A stretch of DNA of 64,000 nucleotides, from NCBI GenBank assembly GCA_004369085.1, contig ML210282.1:20051-84050 (forward strand). The letters are read 5' to 3'. Positions 22,603-33,972 of this stretch are shown here, piece after piece (within the stretch, counting starts at the first letter, position 1; each line of letters begins with the position of its first letter). The position numbers and the translations under genes are program-made. This DNA comes from Coprinopsis marcescibilis. Lineage: Eukaryota > Basidiomycota > Agaricomycetes > Agaricales > Psathyrellaceae. The notes under the pieces are model-generated. The model was not told where the DNA came from. It made no database searches and saw only the letters and a list, made by a program, of their open reading frames with translations.

Positions 22603-24907
22603 TCATGTCCAGGAAAATAGTCTCGTCAATGCGTGGTTGGATGAAAGCTCCCAAACAAAACCAATGTGAGAAAAGTTCGCATGTTTAAAGGTCCTAAGAA
22701 ACTGGAGTCAGGGATCACTGGTAGCTGGAATCGTTTCATGCTCACCGTCGCAGTCAAATTACCGGATATCAAACCTACGTATAGCGAGTCGTATATCAGG
22801 AGCAAGATTAAAGGACACGGTCAAGCCTAACGTACGATTCTCGAGCACACATCCGTCGGGAATGTGAACTACCTGACCTTCGTTCGCAATGACTAGAAAG
22901 AGGCTATTGAGAACCAAGGTGATCTTGAAAAGAATCAAACGTACTTATTACGGTACCCCGAAGTGTGACATTACGGCCGAAATAAACATCACCGGACACA
23001 GTGAGGTGATCAAGATCGACGATACTTGGGACTTGTCTAAAACGCTTCTGGAACTGCGATATCTGCAAAGTACGTGGTACGTGGTCGGTGGTCGCTACGA
23101 GCCAAATTGGACGAAACTCACATTCTTGAAATGGTCCCCAAGCTTGATGAGGGGAACCGTGGCAAACATTCGATGCTCGTTCGTGACCAGTGATCCTCCC
23201 TCAACCTTAAACAGGTCGCTCCTGACGAGGAGTAGGTCAGAGCACGTTTTGACGGGTAGGAAGCGAGATCTCGGAACATTTAATCCGCGGGCGTTCTTGA
23301 AGTGTTTAATTGCAGCGCCTGCTGCGGTTTCAAGCTAAGGGGGTGAATTGGAGTAGAGACTGGGCGAAAAACTTGAAAGTGCATACCTGAAGCACTGTCT
23401 GTCCACCATTGACAATTTTATGATTCGCAATAATATCTAGCTGCATTTCTCCGCGTTCCATGACGCGCTTAAGAGCTAAGGGCGCAAGCTTTGAGCTGGT
23501 ATGAAACTTGTGTCGCAAACCGACGGAAACGTACCTGGGAGATGGATCCACAGGTTATTTGTGTTGAAAATTCTGAAGTTCTTCGCTGCGTTCGAAAATC
23601 TCAGTCTCGAATCCGAATCTCACTGCAACAATATACCAATTGATTTTGACTCACCAGATGTGAATTCTTCGACATGCTGTAGAGGAATCTGTGCCAATTC
23701 CAAGAGGCGTATGGTGCCATCGTAATCTGAGTCGATGCCACAGTCCATTAGCGACATCACATGAAAGTAATAACGTTCTGAGCTCACCGACAAGCGTACC
23801 ACCCTGCAAAACGTAAGAGAGATGCTTCGCCTAAATCAATAAACACCAACCTTGATATCGGCCTTGGTCTTGTCAGTAACCTCCATGACAAATTCGGACT
23901 GTGTGGAATCCATGTGGTTGAGGATGCGTGGGTCAACTCTAACAATTCCAACCCATTAGCCAAGTTTCGCATAATGGTGGGAAACGGACTGACGTAGCAC
24001 CTAGATTATCTGAATTGGAGACAAAGAGGTACTCCTTCCCTTGTGATAGAAGCGTATTAAGCATCCCCGATCGAACTAGGGCGCCGTAAAGGTCGCCGTG
24101 GCCTGGCGGATACCATGCCTGCTGGCTATCTTGCTTTGGATGGGCAATCGGAAGTGATTCGTCGATATCCAACCGAGGGTATCTGGATTGGTTGAATACT
24201 GATATCCTGATAGGTTGTTTGATGTATTTCTTCACGATTCTCTTCGTGTCCTCTTCAGTGTTAAAGGACGTCATGAAAAGGAGAGGGACATCAAGCCCTT
24301 CCTTCGAGTTGAGCTGCTCAATTTGTTGGATAGCAAGGTCGATGAAGGACAACTTATGCTGAACCTCAAGCGCGCCTTTTGCGCCAGAGAGTTCTTGGTT
24401 CCATGGTCAGCAGTCACGTATAGAGAACGTGATAGATAAATGCGTACCCATGGAAGTTCCTAACCCACCGTTTACCTTGAGCACTGCCAGCTTCTGCAAC
24501 ACTTTGGTCTCGCCGGTTTGGCTCAATGCCTCGTATTCCATAATCTGTTCGCTGCGTGGACACGATACTTTCTGCCACTCGCTGAGTGAGAGTATTATGT
24601 CAGTCAATGAAATCATAAGATAGAAGGCAATAACATTTCTAAATGAGCCTTCTGTTCCACTTGGTGTCTGTCGTACAGGTGCAAGAAAGACTCTATTTCA
24701 ATGGACATGGCCTAGTTATAGTATGCCATTTCAGTAAAGATAGAGGATACAAACGGATGTTGATACTTTTCTCTTGCGTCGGTCCACGGCCCTCTGCAAC
24801 TGTTTCAGTGCATTCCTGAGGGACGATGACTCTGGATGGGGTGCATCATCAGAAGGCTTGGTTTGGCGACGGCGAAGGCGAAAGGCAGGATATTTGAGGA
24901 ACGCCAT
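22603..24907 (-). CDS. Divergent second UTP-glucose-1-phosphate uridylyltransferase (UGP paralogue)
   Basis: Makes or once made UDP-glucose in the cytosol. Spliced exons follow UGP throughout: [118 protein letters not shown] and [16 protein letters not shown]. The N-terminus is unusual ([20 protein letters not shown]). The loop after GTSM reads ELSGAKG instead of GMTGAKS as in the copy at 57.4 kb. After ISGNLTAT the normal last residues are replaced by about 32 unrelated residues in my model (end 22603); reading through the last intron would instead stop near 22630. It is well conserved elsewhere, so probably expressed but altered in activity. Confidence 0.8.
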
Positions 24908-25386
24908 AGCTGGGGTGATTCACCCTCGATACAACCAGCGACTTATATGTATTCCTTTTCTCTTCTGCCACGCATTCCACGCAAGGTCACCTTTCGGCAA
25001 CATGTTCCCAAGTTCAACGATCAGATGATTTTGGGGAAGGACCCTGGAAGATCGGGTGTGTCAAGACTGGCATGCGCAACTTGGAAGTGAGCCAGGGCGA
25101 GCCTCGGATAAATCCAACAGCAGGCCTGCGCATGTCGTCGATAACGATAACGCCCCAAACACGAGCTTTAGATCGGTTCGCATTGTAGGCGAATTTAAAG
25201 AGTATCAATATGGAAAGCTTCATAGATATTGTGGAAGTTGGCTGCAAGCTGTGAACGGCACACATGTTGCTCATTTCGGTAAGCTGATCGCTACGAAATA
25301 AACAAGGACAAGCAACAGAAGCCCGCTCCCTTCAGGCGCAACTTCGGCCACTGAGAGTTTGGCGCCCACTGCAAACATAATATTCA
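24908..25386. other. Divergent intergenic region
   Basis: About 480 bases between the UGP paralogue (minus) and the Tat-SF1-like gene (plus). Open frames are present on both strands near 25,014-25,300 but show no recognisable protein. Confidence 0.4.
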
Positions 25387-26916
25387 ATGTCTGCTCTACC
25401 CCCGTCTGCTGCAGCTGGCTCATCTACAGCCGCACAGGCAGCCGCATTCGCAAACGACGACCGGTATGTTCTTCCATGCCAGCTGAAGTGCGAACCATTG
25501 ACGTACTCACAGCGCATTCTTTGGCGCTGTTCGATAGTGTATACTTGAACCAGGAAACCGATACATGGCGTTTGGAGCAAGAAGATGGCTCAGAACTGGA
25601 ATATGACTCTGTTAAAGGAACATGGGTCCCAGTGGTACGCCAAACCGCACCGTGCTTTTCCTTGACTCAGGCTGATTGATGTATATCACAGTTGGACGAG
25701 GATCTAGTCAAACGGCAGCAGGCGGCTTACTCGATAGCGGGAGTAGACGAAGAGGTTGACCACTTATCCTCTCAACTCAACCCTGGTTCCTTGGACTAAC
25801 TGGGATTCAGACCCCCGCAGCACCCGTGCTCAAAAGAGAACAGAAGAAACGGAAGATGGAAGTCTATACTCGGGCTTCAGAACCTGAACCAGAGCCCTCC
25901 GCCAAACGTGGCAAAAACGCTTCCGGGGAACGCAAGTCGAAGAATACCGCTGTCTACGTTACAGGACTTCCGACAGACACAGACCCTGATGAACTCGCCG
26001 AGAGGTTCTCAAAGTTTGGTGTGATCGAGGAAGACGACAGTGGTGAACCAAAAATCAAGATGTACGCCAGGGAGGACGGAACCTTCAGTGGAGAAGCCTT
26101 GATCGTTTACTTTAAAGAAGACTCCGTTTTGCTGGCTGTAAGCCTTCTGGATGAGGCTGAGTTACGACTCGGAGACCCGAAAACCGTCATGAAAGTTGCA
26201 CAAGCCAACTTTGCTCACAAGAGCGAGAACAAGAACGGAGTGTCGCAACCGAGGAAGGTTGTTAACAAGAAGGCCGTAACAAGGAGAATAGGAAAGATGC
26301 AAAAGTAGGCTCCCCTTCATCGTTACTTTCTGATAGAAAGGAAGTGACTGACATTTTGTAGGAAGGTATCAGAGTGGGGAATGGATGACGGCTTCGGACC
26401 ACAGCCTGATCCAGAGGACGATATTCAAGCTCCCAAGAGCAGTAGAATTGTCGTCCTGAAGCACATGTTTACAGTCGAAGAGTTGAATAAAGACCCATCG
26501 CTAATATTGGATCTGAAGGAGGATGTGCGGGAGGAATGCGAGTCTTTGGGCGATGTCACCAATGTGACCCTGTATGATGTAAGTGCAACCATGTACCTAG
26601 GTCGCCCGTTTGCTTATTTCCCCCAGAATGAGCCAGAAGGAGTCATGACCATCAAATTTAGGGATCCAGTGAGTGCCCAGGCATGCATAATCGTAAGCTC
26701 TAGCTTTCCGTCGATCTTGGTTGCTTCTCACTCATCAAGCCATTCTAGAGAATGAACGGTCGATATTTCGACGGACGGAGGATAGTCGCGGAGCTTTTCA
26801 CTGGAAGACAAAGGTTCAAACGGACAGACGCCAGAGACGACTACGGTGATGGCGCAGATGCAGAAAAGAAACGGCTGGACGAATTTGCTCAATGGCTGTT
26901 GCAAGAAGGGGAGTGA
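25387..26916 (+). CDS. CUS2: Tat-SF1/CUS2-type U2 snRNP splicing factor
   Basis: Binds SF3b1 in the U2 snRNP and guards early spliceosome assembly in the nucleus. The N-terminus has the family signature VYLNQETDTWRLEQEDGSE followed by YDSVKGTWVPV (an OCRE-like aromatic repeat). RRM1 follows (NTAVYVTGLPTDTDPDEL, SGEALIVYFKEDSV), a basic linker KVVNKKAVTRRIGKMQK, and a UHM-type RRM2 (RIVVLKHMFTVEEL, GVMTIKFRDPVSAQACI, MNGRYFDGRRIVAELF). It ends WLLQEGE. Five or six exons. In yeast the orthologue is CUS2, in animals HTATSF1. Stop lies 147 bases from the convergent PI4-kinase stop. Confidence 0.9.
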
Positions 26917-27063
26917 GTCCTGTGAAAATCTGTGCATGCCAATTCGATACATATGTCAATGTCCCCCTTTTGAACCCATGAATGCATTAATAATGTAAGA
27001 TAATGTATGCACTACATACTACCAACAAGAACAAAGCGGTGTCTTTTTAACTGTTTCCAACCG

Positions 27064-30000
27064 CTATATCAAGGAGAAATCAGCGACTGTAGTGCATAAA
27101 ACGGTTCCACTCACCTCAGCAATCATGGTCCGTGGTCCACTTTCCTCTGGTGAAATCCATTCCAATCCGGCTGATGCTATTGTTCCAATATCTCGGCTGA
27201 ATGGGTATCCACCTTCTACATGTGACGTTGACTTCGACATTGCCGCAAGGTCTTCTTCGTCGAATGAACTCCTCTGCGACGACTCAGCTTCTGGAACCGT
27301 AGCTAACGGACTTCCAGGGGGTGAATACGGCATGGCAGCACTGGCTGATCCAGTCCGGTTATGCGAGATGGGTATAGGCCTAGAAGGAAGTGGCGCAGAC
27401 GAAACGCCCATGTCAACCTCCTCATCGGAAACACCCAGGCGTTGAAGACTAGCTTCAACAGCGTCCAGCCTCTCAAGGTGCTCAAGGACTGTAACACCAG
27501 TCGTTCCAGGGTGTATCCGCTGAAACTTGGCTGCAAATGGAACCGGTCTTGGAGCACCTGAAGCATCTGTTGAGGTCCGCCGCATTGGCGGAGGGAATTC
27601 CGCGTAACTTTGACTCCGTGCCCGACGAGGAAGAGGAACGCTGCTGATGGACTTGGGTGATGGTGGTGCATCACCGTCGTTGGTGGATGGTTCTAACTCC
27701 GTCACTTCGACCTCTTCGTCCCACACTAACACCTTGATACGACGCGTTAACTCAAGCGGACCTGTGAGAATATTAAGTGCTGGTTCGTCAACTCAATCAC
27801 GCGATTCCCATACCTTCGTCCTGTGAAGTTGTCAGTCATGGTATACACACAAAGGGTCAGGATTTCAACTCACATCGTGTTTCAGCGACTGTACAATGTT
27901 CCAAGCTTGCCCTAAAACATTGTGTTAGATACACAGTGGGACGCTCACAAGCATTCGCACCTTTGATCACAGCCAATTGTCTCTGTCATTAACCATTCAG
28001 TCGTCAGGCGTCACGACTAGTACAGTGAAAAAGAAGGCTCACAGCAAACATCTTGGGATGGAAATCTGGATCGACCGCAAAAAGTTTCTCTAATTGGTAT
28101 GTCGTTTCTTCCCACCACGTCTTTGACGTTAGAAGAGGTAGAAAATGATTTCGAGTCTTCTCGCTGAACGGCCGGCCGATGATACTAACGGGAAGGAAAA
28201 GCCAGCCATAAGTATATGACCGCCAGCCTTGCGGATGTTCATGTGGAAAGGAGAGAGAATTGTCGATGGCCGCAATATGGACATGTGGTTTCCGTCTGAA
28301 GTCAGTTTGATGCGTGGTCGTCCTCGATAATGAAGGCATTGACGAGCTTATTGGCTGAGCAGACGTTGAGGCACTGTGATTAGGACTTCCGGAAGAATCT
28401 GAGCGGCGCAGCTCGCTCATTGCAGGCATTTCAACCCGCACGGAGCGAGTTGGAGCTACATCCACCAAAGTATGATCCCCTTCACAGTATTTGATCATGT
28501 AGTTATCGGCTCCTCGATCAGTGTTCAGCATGAGGTAATCTGTGCAAACGAGAGGTCAGTGAATACGTTCGAAGCTATCATTAACGGTGCGTGGTACCCA
28601 AGATAACGAGCCTGCACGATGTCGGTCAGCCGTGGATTTAGTTTTATGCGGTTGCGGTAGACTAGACTCACTTCTCGAGCTCTTCCCTGAAACTCTGCTG
28701 GAGACCCTGACTCCAATAGAATGGGCGCTGTGCTTCAGATCCCTCCGTTGCGTCGTACAGCGCGTGGTCTTCTTCGTAGTCAATCTCGTCATACACGTCT
28801 TCCGGAGCACCCGTCCTTCCGCAGAGGATGTTCAGAGCACCCAGGAATCGTTTCGAGAAGCTTCCATGACGATGAGTCGCGTCGTCAAACGTGTCCGAAA
28901 TAGCGCGACCAGGCCAAGGGTGCTTCCTCAGGAATTCAGACGCATCTAATGGAGGTATTGGTTTCCTCTTGGTGTCGAAACAGGCTCACGCTCACCCTGG
29001 TATCCCTGAAGGAAGAATTGCATACTCCCGATTTTGTTTGGAAGTGGTTTCCCTTTCTTTGCCGCTGTTCTGTCAATCCAATCATAAAAGAAGGCCTGTA
29101 TAATGCGTGAGACAGCCCCTCATGATGGTGTTTAAACGAACACCTACTTGACTTGAGAGAGAAACGAGTTTTGTCGGCGGTACGATGTGGAGGTCTAACC
29201 TGTCATCCAATAAAGACGCCGCTGCTTCAGAGATGTAGCTGAAACGCAACGAAAGTTAACCAAAGGTAACTCTAGCCGGTACCGACAGTGATCATACCTT
29301 AAGTTAGGGATAAGACACGCTCTTCCAAAGGGAATGATCCATCGGAACTGCCGATGGAGCCATTTGGTAGTCTACGATAGTTGAGACAATTGCAGAAATT
29401 AAGGGCGCGGAACGACGGACCTTGGGGTTTAACCTCCCGTACGGCTCCTCGTCCTTGGGTTTGAAGACACTGCGACATAACAATGAGATCCGCAACTGCG
29501 CAGCGGGCTTGAACATCATGACTCACGCAACAGTTTGCACTCGTCCTTGTACTTTAGCTCTGGCAAAGTACGACCCAGAGGAGCCTTTGGTAATCATCTT
29601 GGGGTGTATGCCTTCCAGAATCGCAGACTTTATCGATTCAACGATACTGAAGGAGACTCAACAACTGGGGAGCAAAGAGGCGCGGTATGACGTACATGTT
29701 AAAGTCGTCGTCGGTCATGGGCGGTTTGTGATCTAATGTCTTGACCTAGAGCCGCTTCAGTGAGGTAACATACAGATAGTATGATTTGTGCATACCGGTC
29801 CATGTGTCGGGACTGGTGGAATCGTAGGTTCAAACACACTTCTCCAAATCTGCTTGCGGTTGTGCTCAGGGACCTTCTTTTTCCGTTTGACTTTCTGTGC
29901 AATCGACTCTGTCCATCTGTCCCCACATGTGTTATTCGCAGCATATGCGCTGTAGAGTGTATTGCTTGCCTCTTAAATGCGTTGTCCAACTTTGTTAGGT

Positions 30001-30130
30001 CGATGCTCGCTCCCCGACGATGACCTCCACGTGAAACGGAGGGGCCTGCTTCATTTGTGTTGCGTTCAAGATCGTTTTCCTCGTCATCCAGCAGCGCCTG
30101 ATATTCCGAGTGTTCACGACGCGCGGACAT
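27064..30130 (-). CDS. LSB6: Type II phosphatidylinositol 4-kinase (LSB6-like)
   Basis: Phosphorylates phosphatidylinositol at position 4 on endosomal, vacuolar and plasma membranes. An acidic N-terminus (MSARREHSEYQALLDDEEND) and a basic region (KVKRKKKVPEHNRKQIW) precede the catalytic core: KGSSGSYFARA, VFKPKDEEPYGRLNPK, KWLHRQFRWIIPFGRAC, LNTDRGADNYMIKYCEG (catalytic Asp) and VHIAAIDNSLSFPHEHP, WRSYTYGWLFLP. Those GSSGSYF, DRG.DN and AIDN.L.FP signatures separate type II from the PI3K-like type III kinases. After the core comes an unusually long, probably disordered tail of over 200 residues (PLPRRARSQSYAEFPPP, SSFDEEDLAAMSKS). More than ten exons. Exon borders in the middle are approximate. 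Confidence 0.88.
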
Positions 30131-30423
30131 TGGGAGCTGAGGGAGTTGGACGGGGCCGACTTCGTTGTGTTAGAGCAGGTTGCACTGCAGTGGACGCAGG
30201 CATCAAGACACTTACACGTCCCGTCGGTTACCAGCAGTGGCTGTGTAATTGATCATTAATCATTATTTGCCAGATGAGGGACACATGGCTAAGTAGACAG
30301 GGGTATTACGGTCTACAATTCGATTTATTGGTTCAAGTAATGTTTGGACGTGAGTGCATAGTGGATAATGGGAGTTTCAGGCACTAGTAGTAGTTGCGCC
30401 ACAGTTTGAGTGCCAAGAGACAA
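30131..30423. other. Intergenic region
   Basis: About 290 bases between the PI4-kinase start and the first transporter stop. Nothing recognised. Confidence 0.4.
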
Positions 30424-31890
30424 CTATGCGAAGTGTGTTGCATGATAGCTGGCTGTTCTCTGTCCATTGGATTCCTTAACATGCCGAGGATCCACTACGT
30501 CCGGCGTCGACTCGGGAAATATAGAGGTATCCCAAGTGTGCATGAACGTCGGGACGAAAGCAACAACCCAGAGTATCGCCACAAAACCTAGTGAAAGTGA
30601 GTATATATTCCAATTTGACGACACCAGATAGTTAAAACGCACCAGTCCAAACAACACCGAGATAGTTAAAGAACGGACTTTCAAGTGCAGTTCCCAACCG
30701 TACGATGCAAAGAGCATAGACTCCATTAGGAAACACCGCACCCCAGTAGGTAAGTGTGAATGGTACTTTGTGACGGCGGCGAACGACGACTATTGTGAAT
30801 ATCGAAATCAGGATCCAACACGCCCCCATGGCCCAGAAAATGAAAGCCGCGGCAACACATATTGCGTATAGGAATTCTCCAGAAAGTGAAATTCTTGGAA
30901 ACTCGTTTCCAGTCCGCGTTTCCGGAAAAATATCCGCAAGCGTCAGACCGTTGACCAGTAGGGATAGCCCTCCCGTCCCCAATGGACTGGTGATGATGAA
31001 TCCGGAAACGACGATTTGCGGGGCTGGGGGCCCGTGGACGATGAGTCTGGTGAGAAAGAGTGTGATGATCATAAGCGTGAGGCTCATCCCGACGCAAAGC
31101 GAGGCGAGGGCAAAGACAGTTGTAATGGTGGCCAGGGTGACTTTCGAGTTGGCCATGAGTGCTCGTGACATGTTGCCGCCTGTCGACGATGCGACTATCA
31201 AGGGTATGATTGGTAGAACCCAAAGGGATGTGGTTTCACGAATCATATGGTCCCGGGTATACATCCTGGGCAAGTAATTGTTAGAGTAGAGGCTCATTCG
31301 AAGGAAAGGGATGACCTACATGACATAGATCATTCCGAATGCAGTGGTATATGAGAGAAGCAGGTCTACCCACCAGAAAGCCCAGAGGGTATACATAAAC
31401 CCCTTCCCCGCAAAGTTGTAGGTTTGGTTTAAAACCAACGCCGCATCAATCAATGTTGCAGTTCCTATTGGGAATGCGCCTGAAAAAAGGCTTTCCGTGG
31501 TATTGACGAGCATCTTTTTCCAGAGCTGAACGCCGACCTGATTCCGTGCGCAGGAAACATCACTATGTGTGTCACTCACAAATGGAAGCATCCAAAACCT
31601 TGCAACGGTGATCGCCAGGAATAGCAGATACAGCACCAGGTTGAGCAGGAAAAAGACGATGCAGATGACTTCGAGGACCGTCCCGCCTCTCCCAAAATGA
31701 AAGGAAGCAGCGAGGAGAGACATCGTCCCTGTCCCCATGTTGATGGTGAACCATGCTGGGGTGAAGGACCTTCAAAGATAATGTCAAAAGTCTATTAATT
31801 TGCTACTAAAATTACCGTATTATACCGTATGCAGTGCCGCAGAGTTTTTCGTGGAAGTTTGGGAGTTGAAGAAGCCATGGGTGAAGCCAT
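30424..31890 (-). CDS. SSU1/TDT-family transporter, copy 1 (sulfite efflux or dicarboxylate export)
   Basis: Polytopic membrane protein of the tellurite-resistance/dicarboxylate transporter family that includes the sulfite pump Ssu1 and malate permease Mae1. The start MASPMASSTPKLPRKTL is followed, after one intron (donor GTATAA), by the family signature SFTPAWFTINMGTGTMSLL. Further hydrophobic segments follow, including VICIVFFLLNLVLYLLFLA, IIPLIVASSTGGNM, YAICVAAAFIFWAMGACW and GFVAILWVVAFVPTFMHTWD. The count fits the ten helices of the family. The short C-terminal tail ends ASYHATHFA. It lies 108 bases after copy 2 on the same strand, a clear tandem duplicate. Substrate cannot be decided from sequence; sulfite efflux is the commonest role in fungi. 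Confidence 0.83.
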
Positions 31891-31998
31891 GGAGACCCCT
31901 TTCTTGCTGGCCTTCCTCAGCCTGGTAGTTGATTATGAAATGATGTCATCTAGGTGTCTCTAGCGTCCAGCGGGGCCAATGTGAATGCTTGGCCGGAA

Positions 31999-33498
31999 CT
32001 AAAGCGAATCGCTGGCGAGTTCGCCTGGAACTGTGTTTTCGGAAGCCGATGAACTGCTATTATGTTCCGTGTGGTGACGATGCAACTTTTCGGACATTGA
32101 CGTAAAATAAGTCTCGTCCGACATGCGCTTTAGCTCGACAAGGGAGCGAGTAGCGATGGATATCCACACGCATATCACAATAACGGCATAGGTCGCGCCG
32201 AAAACTTTGAAGCCAGTCGAGTCGAATGCTTCCCCCAAGGAGATGGTCAAATTGGCGTATACGGCCTAAGATGGATGAGTTAGGAAACGTAAACCGAGGC
32301 ATAAATCGACTCACGTTTGGGAAGACCAATCCCCAGAAAGACATTCTGAACCCGGGAGGGGATTTCGGTAACGTCGAGTACAACGCAAGGATCGCATAGA
32401 GCAACCACATCGTGGCCAGCGACCAGAGCATAAACGCGGCCGCAATACATATGCCGTAGAAAAATTCCGCCATTAACGGTTGCGAAAGAAGATATGATGC
32501 TCCGGCGTGCTCGTAGGGTATTAGCGTCCTAAGGTTTCGAGCTATGAGGTACATTGCGAAGCCCGACTGTCCTGTTGGGCCTAGCGGGAGGAAGACTGAG
32601 AGCACAGACGCCCCCGGAGGAAGGCCATGAATGATCAACCTGGCGAGGTAAATGGGCATGATCATGAACGCCAGCGTTAGGCCGACGGTGACGATGACGG
32701 CAGAAAAGCTGACGGTGATGAGAGCATCTCGGGGAGAAAACGCTTGAAGCGCTAATGCCACCACTCCTCCGGACGACGCTGTGACGATCAGAGTGACGAC
32801 CGGCAAAAGCCACATGGCGGTCATGTTGCTGAAGGTGTGATTCTGCTGGACAATCCTTTAAGCGACTGTTAGTGAACGTTTCGTAACTGTATATTATGAA
32901 CCTTACATTATGTGTACTCCCACCCAACAGCAAGCGATTGAAATTGCAACAATGACCCACCACAGGCTCCAGATGGCATAGAGAAATCGTCGTCCACCGA
33001 AGCCGAAATATCCAAAGATGACTTCCACTGCGATATTAACGAGTGTAGTAAGTCCCATAGGGAAACATCCCAAGTAGAGACTCGTTACTGGATTGTGGGT
33101 CAAGGCAACCCATCTGTCGGGGTAGACGGAGTATTTCGCAATGGAGAAGCCGAAGAATATGAGGAATAGGGATAGGTTGAGGAAGAAGAATGTAAGGCTA
33201 GCAACTTTCATTCCAAAAGTATTGCCGCCATAAGGAAAGACATGTAGCAGGTTGCTAACGGCTCCGGTGCCTATAAACAAGCTTAAGTCGACAGCGTTGA
33301 AAACAGAACATGCAGCGCACCCATTATCGCAGCGTATAGAACAGGATTCGCTCTCCTAATAAAATTATTTAGCCTGCGACTTCCTGGAATAAAAGGAAAT
33401 CAAACCAACCTTGTTAGGAGATCGCTGACCCTGGCGACTCTTCGAATACATGTTCGAAAGAGTCGACAGGTGGTAGAATATTTCGTGGTAGGTGTCAT
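31999..33498 (-). CDS. SSU1/TDT-family transporter, copy 2
   Basis: Tandem paralogue of the downstream gene. Clear family parts are MGTGAVSNLLHVFPYGGN, LFLIFFGFSIAKYSVYPD, NPVTSLYLGCFPMGL, LWWVIVAISIACCWVGV, LPVVTLIVTASSGGVVAL, GICIAAAFMLWSLATMWLL and a last helix VFGATYAVIVICVWISIA, then a hydrophilic tail ending GELASDSL. The first helix is diverged: a tiny exon reads RANPVLYAAIMG where relatives have F.PAWF..NMG. Phase analysis links this exon to an upstream one ending VARVSDLLTR. The ATG at 33498 (MTPTTKYSTT) is my choice, an ATG at 33615 is possible. The start is the weak part. If that exon is wrong the gene may be 5'-damaged. Confidence 0.75.
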
Positions 33499-33972
33499 GA
33501 GAAATCCTTCTGTCGATAGGTGTGCATTGTAGATCTCCTGCTGTGATTTTGGAATACAGGCCAGCTCTAGGTTAGCAGTGTTCTCCAAGCCTTTAAGAAG
33601 CACGCAACAAGCCAAGGCAATGACGGACGGTCAGAACGAGTCAAGCTTAAAAAGATCACGGTCTATTATTAGATGGAATATGTCAGCAGGTCATGCTGAT
33701 GGGCGCCAAGGATAGCCAAGTCAAGCTTGTTCGCCTGGTCTCCTCTACTGGCCTGCTATACCTCGGTGCTTGGTTGTGACAGTCCTGCTAATACAAGCAG
33801 GGGACCTATTGCTTTCAGAACTCATTTAGCTATGACCTGTTCTTGAATTTCTAGAAATACCCTGGCAGACCGCAGATTTCGTTAATTACTGTGCCTTGAG
33901 AACAAAGTAAACCGTGAGTTCTAATGGTTGACGATCCCTGTACGTCGAGAGTGCTCATGCATCATGTAGAAA
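33499..33972. other. Divergent intergenic region
   Basis: About 470 bases between transporter copy 2 (minus) and the next plus-strand gene. Part could be extra N-terminal coding for the transporter (to 33615). No regulatory motif recognised. Confidence 0.4.

Noticed and set aside
25014..25301. Overlapping open frames on both strands between the UGP paralogue and CUS2-like gene
   Set aside because: Mirror frames of each other with no recognisable motifs or consistent splice sites.
33400..33451. ATG at 33451 (MYSKSRQGQ) as the start of transporter copy 2
   Set aside because: Its exon ends in a phase that does not join the RANPVLYAAIMG exon; the neighbouring frame ending VSDLLTR does.
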